Shown: positions 5,344 through 8,129 of the stretch, one piece after another
How positions within the stretch are numbered: the first letter of the stretch is position 1
Layout of the letters: each line of letters starts with the position of its first letter
NCBI GenBank assembly: GCA_947175305.1
Contig: CAMWMO010000046.1
Coordinates: forward strand, 1 to 8,129
Length of the DNA: 8,129 bases
Source: an uncultured Lachnospiraceae bacterium
GTDB lineage: Bacteria; Bacillota; Clostridia; Lachnospirales; Lachnospiraceae
Direction of reading: 5' to 3'
Translations under genes and position numbers: made by a program
Notes under the pieces: generated by a model
What the model saw: the letters and a program-made list of their open reading frames with translations, nothing else
Told to the model about the DNA's origin: nothing
Database searches by the model: none

Positions 5344-6357
5344 TTATTCCGTCAGATCTTTGACCACATCCACTGCCGTTCCGTTTCTGTCTTTGGTAAT
5401 ACGGATCACCGGCCGATCCGGGTATTGCTTATTCTGATAAAGTACGATACCCGTCTCTCCCTCATTTGTCAAGACGACCGATCCCGCAGGATATACTGCA
5501 GTAAACTCCAAAAGAATATCGACAATTTTCCCGTCAAATTTTATATCCTTATTGAGCCGCAGATATCTTACAGCTTCATAAACTTTCATCCGTTTACAGC
5601 CGATGCCGCAGATCATTTCATCAAAGGCCTCACAGATCTGTATGATACGACATTCTCTGGATATGTCAGTTGCCTTTAATGGATAACCGGAACCATCCAA
5701 ACGCTCATGGTGATATAATATCATATTTTTTACGGCTTCAGAAATCCAATTTTCGTCACGAAGCGCTGAATAACCATAAATTGGATGCTTTTTATACTCT
5801 GCATATTCTGATTCGGAAAGTTCATCCAGATTCTGGTTTTCATACGGAATCGACAAATATCGCAATCCAAGATCATGAAGAAGACTACTCACACCTATAT
5901 CATGAACGGTATCCTGTGACAGCTCCATTCTGAGCGCCACAAGTGTTGCCAGACTACAGAGATTGATCGAATGTTCATAGATATCAGAGCTTCTCTCTTT
6001 GATATCATAAATTTTTTCCACGACTTCTTCTTCCTGCAAAATATTCGTGATAATATAATCTGCTGTCTGACTCAGCTCCATCAATTTTTCATTATGACTG
6101 TAAGTATGCTTCTCTAAAATACTTTTTACTTTCGATCTGAAATCAGCTTCAACTTCCTCTTTCAGGATGACTACCTGTTTTGCATCCGGTACTTCCTCCT
6201 TCACATATACATCCCGGATATTCAGCTCCTTTAATTTCTCGATGTATTCCGGTTTCAGGAGTGTGCCTGCTGAAAGTAAAACCTTATATTCCAATGTCAT
6301 GACATCTTTTGCCAGGACCTCTGTTCCTTTCAGATCATCTACTTTGCACAGTCTCAT
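5344..6357 (-). CDS. HD-GYP-type domain protein (possible cyclic dinucleotide phosphodiesterase, altered motifs)
   Basis: This 337-residue soluble protein has three parts. The N-terminal segment (about 1-55), with LKGTEVLAKDVMTLEYKVLL, resembles the small domain that often precedes HD-GYP. The HD-GYP domain (about 115-285) holds H129, H161-D162, H191 followed by PxxG, and the diagnostic H216-H217-E-R-L-D-G-S-G-Y-P226. A short C-terminal beta segment (about 288-337) contains GIVLYQNKQYPDRPVIRI. HD-GYP enzymes hydrolyse c-di-GMP or related dinucleotides. Here the usual Lys of HDxGK is Leu165, the Asp of the IADxFDAL motif is Glu243 (ICEAFDEM), and the following TSxRPYR-like stretch is replaced by GCKRMK. 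Catalysis is therefore likely but not assured; it might only bind a ligand. It lies between DUF4446 and serS. The start is supported by AAAGGGA upstream of the ATG. Confidence 0.85.
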   Translation of the reverse strand: MRLCKVDDLKGTEVLAKDVMTLEYKVLLSAGTLLKPEYIEKLKELNIRDVYVKEEVPDAKQVVILKEEVEADFRSKVKSILEKHTYSHNEKLMELSQTADYIITNILQEEEVVEKIYDIKERSSDIYEHSINLCSLATLVALRMELSQDTVHDIGVSSLLHDLGLRYLSIPYENQNLDELSESEYAEYKKHPIYGYSALRDENWISEAVKNMILYHHERLDGSGYPLKATDISRECRIIQICEAFDEMICGIGCKRMKVYEAVRYLRLNKDIKFDGKIVDILLEFTAVYPAGSVVLTNEGETGIVLYQNKQYPDRPVIRITKDRNGTAVDVVKDLTE

Positions 6358-6384
6358 CGTATCTTCATCCCTTTGATCTCGGAT

Positions 6385-6897
6385 CTAATGCAGATCCATA
6401 GCAATATCCAATGCTTTTTTCTCTTCATCTCCCAAAGAGATATCACACAGTCCTTCTCTTATCTCTTTCGTATAATTATAGCAGCCGTCCGCACTGTGAA
6501 CAGAGTTTAAAATAAAGCCATTATCATTCTCATCCAACAAGGCCAGTGAAAAACTGAGCATCCCGCCCATCTGACTATAGGCATCGTACTTTACAATGCC
6601 AATCTTCTGGAAAGCGCACTCAAATTTTTTGTATAGGCTCTCAATGTCTTTTCTGTTTTTATCCATGGACACCTTTATCAGTTTATTATCCTCATAAAGT
6701 CCCATGATATCCTTTTCCAGACTTTTTGCATTCTTGCCGCCCATAAACATTTTGTATTTTTTAGATAACTTACTCAGTTTGACCACAAGTACGATCAGTA
6801 TAATAAGTAAAAGAATAATCGCTGCAAACGCGCCAATGAACAGATAAGACAAATCCATGCCGCCAAGCCCTATATCATTCAGTAAATTATAATTCAT
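6385..6897 (-). CDS. DUF4446 family membrane-anchored protein
   Basis: A 170-residue protein with an N-terminal transmembrane helix (about 17-42, FIGAFAAIILLLIILIVLVV) followed by a basic stretch, then a helical, coiled-coil-prone section (about 50-95). A compact domain follows, with the family block GIVKYDAYSQMGGMLSFSLA and LLDENDNGFILNSVHSADGC (about 99-140). From memory this is DUF4446, whose members commonly sit directly behind parB in Bacillota and whose function is unassigned. The topology implies a cytoplasmic C-terminal domain tethered to the membrane. It starts 20 bases after parB ends, with AGAGAGG and AAGGAT upstream of the ATG, so it is co-expressed with the segregation genes. A membrane link to ParB or origin positioning is possible but purely inferred. 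Confidence 0.85.
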   Translation of the reverse strand: MNYNLLNDIGLGGMDLSYLFIGAFAAIILLLIILIVLVVKLSKLSKKYKMFMGGKNAKSLEKDIMGLYEDNKLIKVSMDKNRKDIESLYKKFECAFQKIGIVKYDAYSQMGGMLSFSLALLDENDNGFILNSVHSADGCYNYTKEIREGLCDISLGDEEKKALDIAMDLH

Positions 6898-6917
6898 TTA
6901 TCCTTAGCCTCTCTATA

Positions 6918-7811
6918 TTACTTTCCGGTCAACAGGTCTGTGATCTTTTCCAGATCATCGTGAGTATAAAATTCAATTTCAAGCTTACCGGCTCCGGCTC
7001 CTTTAGAAGAGATAGCAACCTTGGTCCCCAGAGACTGCTTCAGCTTTTCCTCCAGATCCTGATAAATTGCTTCCAGGGCTTTATCTTCCACAACATCTTT
7101 CTTTGCCTTCTCCGGTTTATTCAGACCTTTCACCAGCTTTTCCACATCACGAACGCTCAGTTTTTCGTCAAAAACCTTTTGGGCTATCGTGTATTGTTGT
7201 TCCGGATCCTCAATCGAAATCAATGCTCTGGCGTGTCCTGTGGTGATCATATCATCTATGATCATCTGCTGCACTTCCTCACATAATTTCAAAAGACGCA
7301 TGGAGTTTGTAACTGCTGTCCTGCTCTTAGATACTCTCTCCGCAACTTCATCCTGTTTCAGATTAAATTCCGTAAGCAGTCTTTTATATGCCTGCGCTTC
7401 TTCGATCGGATTCAGATCCTCTCTCTGAATATTCTCGATTAGCGAAATCTCCACGATCTCCTGTTCCGTATAATTCCGAACGATGACCGGCACTTCTTTT
7501 AATCCTGCCAATTTGGCCGCGCGCCAGCGACGCTCTCCGGCTATGATCTCATAGTGTGTCTTTCTGTCCTGAACAATAAGAGGTTCTACAATACCATATT
7601 GCTTAATGGAGTCTGCTAATTCCTGTAAAGCATCCTCATCAAAATTTTTTCTCGGCTGTTCCCTGTTTGGTTCAACCTTGGTAATTTTGACGTATGTGCC
7701 ATTTCCATTGTCTTCTGTTTTTTCTTCCGGGCTTGCGGTTTCTGCCTTAGGCACCGCCGCCGGTATCAGTGAATCCAGTCCCTTTCCCAAACCTCTCGCT
7801 GCTTTTGCCAT
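6918..7811 (-). CDS. parB: Chromosome partitioning protein ParB (Spo0J-type)
   Basis: A 297-residue ParB, normal length, that loads on parS sites near the origin, slides as a CTP-dependent clamp and recruits SMC. The N-terminus RGLGKGLDSLIP is the Soj-interacting segment typical of chromosomal ParB. The CTP-binding ParB/sulfiredoxin-type domain (about 41-130) carries QPRKNF, GIVEPLIV, the GERRWRAAK loop (92-100) and ENIQREDLNPIEEA (126-139). A helix-turn-helix (about 150-172, LKQDEVAERVSKSRTAVTNS) reads parS. A charged linker leads to the C-terminal dimerisation domain (about 240-297). All key boxes are present. The ATG comes two bases after the parA stop, with AAAGGTGG inside the end of parA, so the two are translationally linked. 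I found no full parS palindrome in the window. Confidence 0.96.
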   Translation of the reverse strand: MAKAARGLGKGLDSLIPAAVPKAETASPEEKTEDNGNGTYVKITKVEPNREQPRKNFDEDALQELADSIKQYGIVEPLIVQDRKTHYEIIAGERRWRAAKLAGLKEVPVIVRNYTEQEIVEISLIENIQREDLNPIEEAQAYKRLLTEFNLKQDEVAERVSKSRTAVTNSMRLLKLCEEVQQMIIDDMITTGHARALISIEDPEQQYTIAQKVFDEKLSVRDVEKLVKGLNKPEKAKKDVVEDKALEAIYQDLEEKLKQSLGTKVAISSKGAGAGKLEIEFYTHDDLEKITDLLTGK

Positions 7812-7813
7812 CT

Positions 7814-8129
7814 CTACACCACCTTTCTGGCAATCACCTCATCTGCCAACTGCATATAAGCCTCCGCACCTGCAGATTTCGGATCATACATATTGATGGG
7901 CATACCATAACTCGGCGCTTCCGCCAACCGGATATTTCTGGGTATCAAAGTATTATATACATTCTGTTTGATATGCTGCTTAACATTCTCTACCACCTGC
8001 ATAGAGAGATTTGTTCTGGAATCATACATGGTAAAAACTACACCCTCCATGTCAAGATCCGGATTCAGTCTTTCTTTTACAAGATTGACTGTATGTATCA
8101 ACTGGCTTAATCCCTCCAGAGCATAATAC
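7814..8129 (-). CDS. parA: ParA/Soj chromosome partitioning ATPase, 3' part only
   Basis: The C-terminal part, 104 codons plus stop, of a ParA-family ATPase; the gene runs off the right edge. The first visible residues are YYALEGLSQL, and the frame continues without a start at the edge, so the TTG at 8099-8101 is an internal Leu codon, not a start. Family blocks include EGVVFTMYDSRTNLSMQVVE, IPRNIRLAEAPSYGMPI and YDPKSAGAEAYMQLADEV, which are characteristic of the Soj C-terminal half. The Walker A and switch motifs lie outside the window. ParA dimers bind DNA non-specifically and ParB stimulates their ATPase, supporting origin segregation. The stop TAG is two bases before the parB ATG, the classic parAB arrangement. 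Confidence 0.94.
   Translation of the reverse strand, partial: YYALEGLSQLIHTVNLVKERLNPDLDMEGVVFTMYDSRTNLSMQVVENVKQHIKQNVYNTLIPRNIRLAEAPSYGMPINMYDPKSAGAEAYMQLADEVIARKVV

Noticed and set aside
4941..5363. A 140-codon plus-strand ORF over the start of serS
   Set aside because: Its Ser/Ala/Phe-rich low-complexity translation is the mirror of the Lys/Glu/Ala-rich coiled coil of SerRS, so it is a shadow.
8099..8101. TTG as the start of the gene at the right edge
   Set aside because: The frame stays open to the window end and encodes the conserved YYALEGLSQL of ParA, so this TTG is an internal Leu codon in a truncated gene.
1..8129. CRISPR arrays, insertion sequences, direct-repeat arrays and riboswitches
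   Set aside because: No regularly spaced repeats, transposase motifs or terminal inverted repeats were seen, and the intergenic gaps are too short (161 bases at most) and lack recognisable riboswitch cores.

Overview
The window is a slice of a low-to-moderate GC Gram-positive chromosome. It fits Bacillota, class Clostridia, most likely a Lachnospiraceae-type gut anaerobe. Supporting signs are strong AGGAGG-type ribosome binding sites, TTG start usage, the chromosomal parA-parB pair followed by a DUF4446 gene, the clostridial-type seryl-tRNA synthetase and a DUF3881-type gene. The genus is an inference from protein style; no database search was done.

Layout. Bases 32-190 (+) encode a small ribbon-helix-helix protein, followed by a hairpin that separates it from a convergent two-gene unit on the minus strand: trmB (tRNA m7G46 methyltransferase), then thioredoxin. 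A 161-base divergent intergenic region (1312-1472) holds a good promoter for trmB and an 8-base inverted repeat. From it, a D-Ala-D-Ala carboxypeptidase gene runs on the plus strand (1473-2951) and ends at a bidirectional terminator. Against that terminator, on the minus strand, sits tRNA-Arg(CCU) at 3007-3078 with its own promoter.

From 3107 to the right edge everything is on the minus strand and tightly packed. In transcription order it runs parA (cut by the window end), parB, a DUF4446 membrane protein, an HD-GYP-type protein, serS, and a DUF3881-type protein. Gaps are 2, 20, 27, 44 and 33 bases, the last one measured to a corrected TTG start. I see no convincing internal promoter or terminator, so this reads as one operon joining chromosome segregation, a possible cyclic-dinucleotide protein, serine tRNA charging and two conserved proteins of unknown role. 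No stretch above 300 bases lacks a gene.

This is mostly core housekeeping DNA. I found no CRISPR array, transposase, phage gene or clear new system. The points most worth a second look are an A-C mismatch in the anticodon stem of tRNA-Arg, a WCNPC thioredoxin active site, the unusual SerRS motifs without a T-box leader, an HD-GYP domain with eroded signature residues, and the DUF4446 and DUF3881 genes in the parAB-serS operon.
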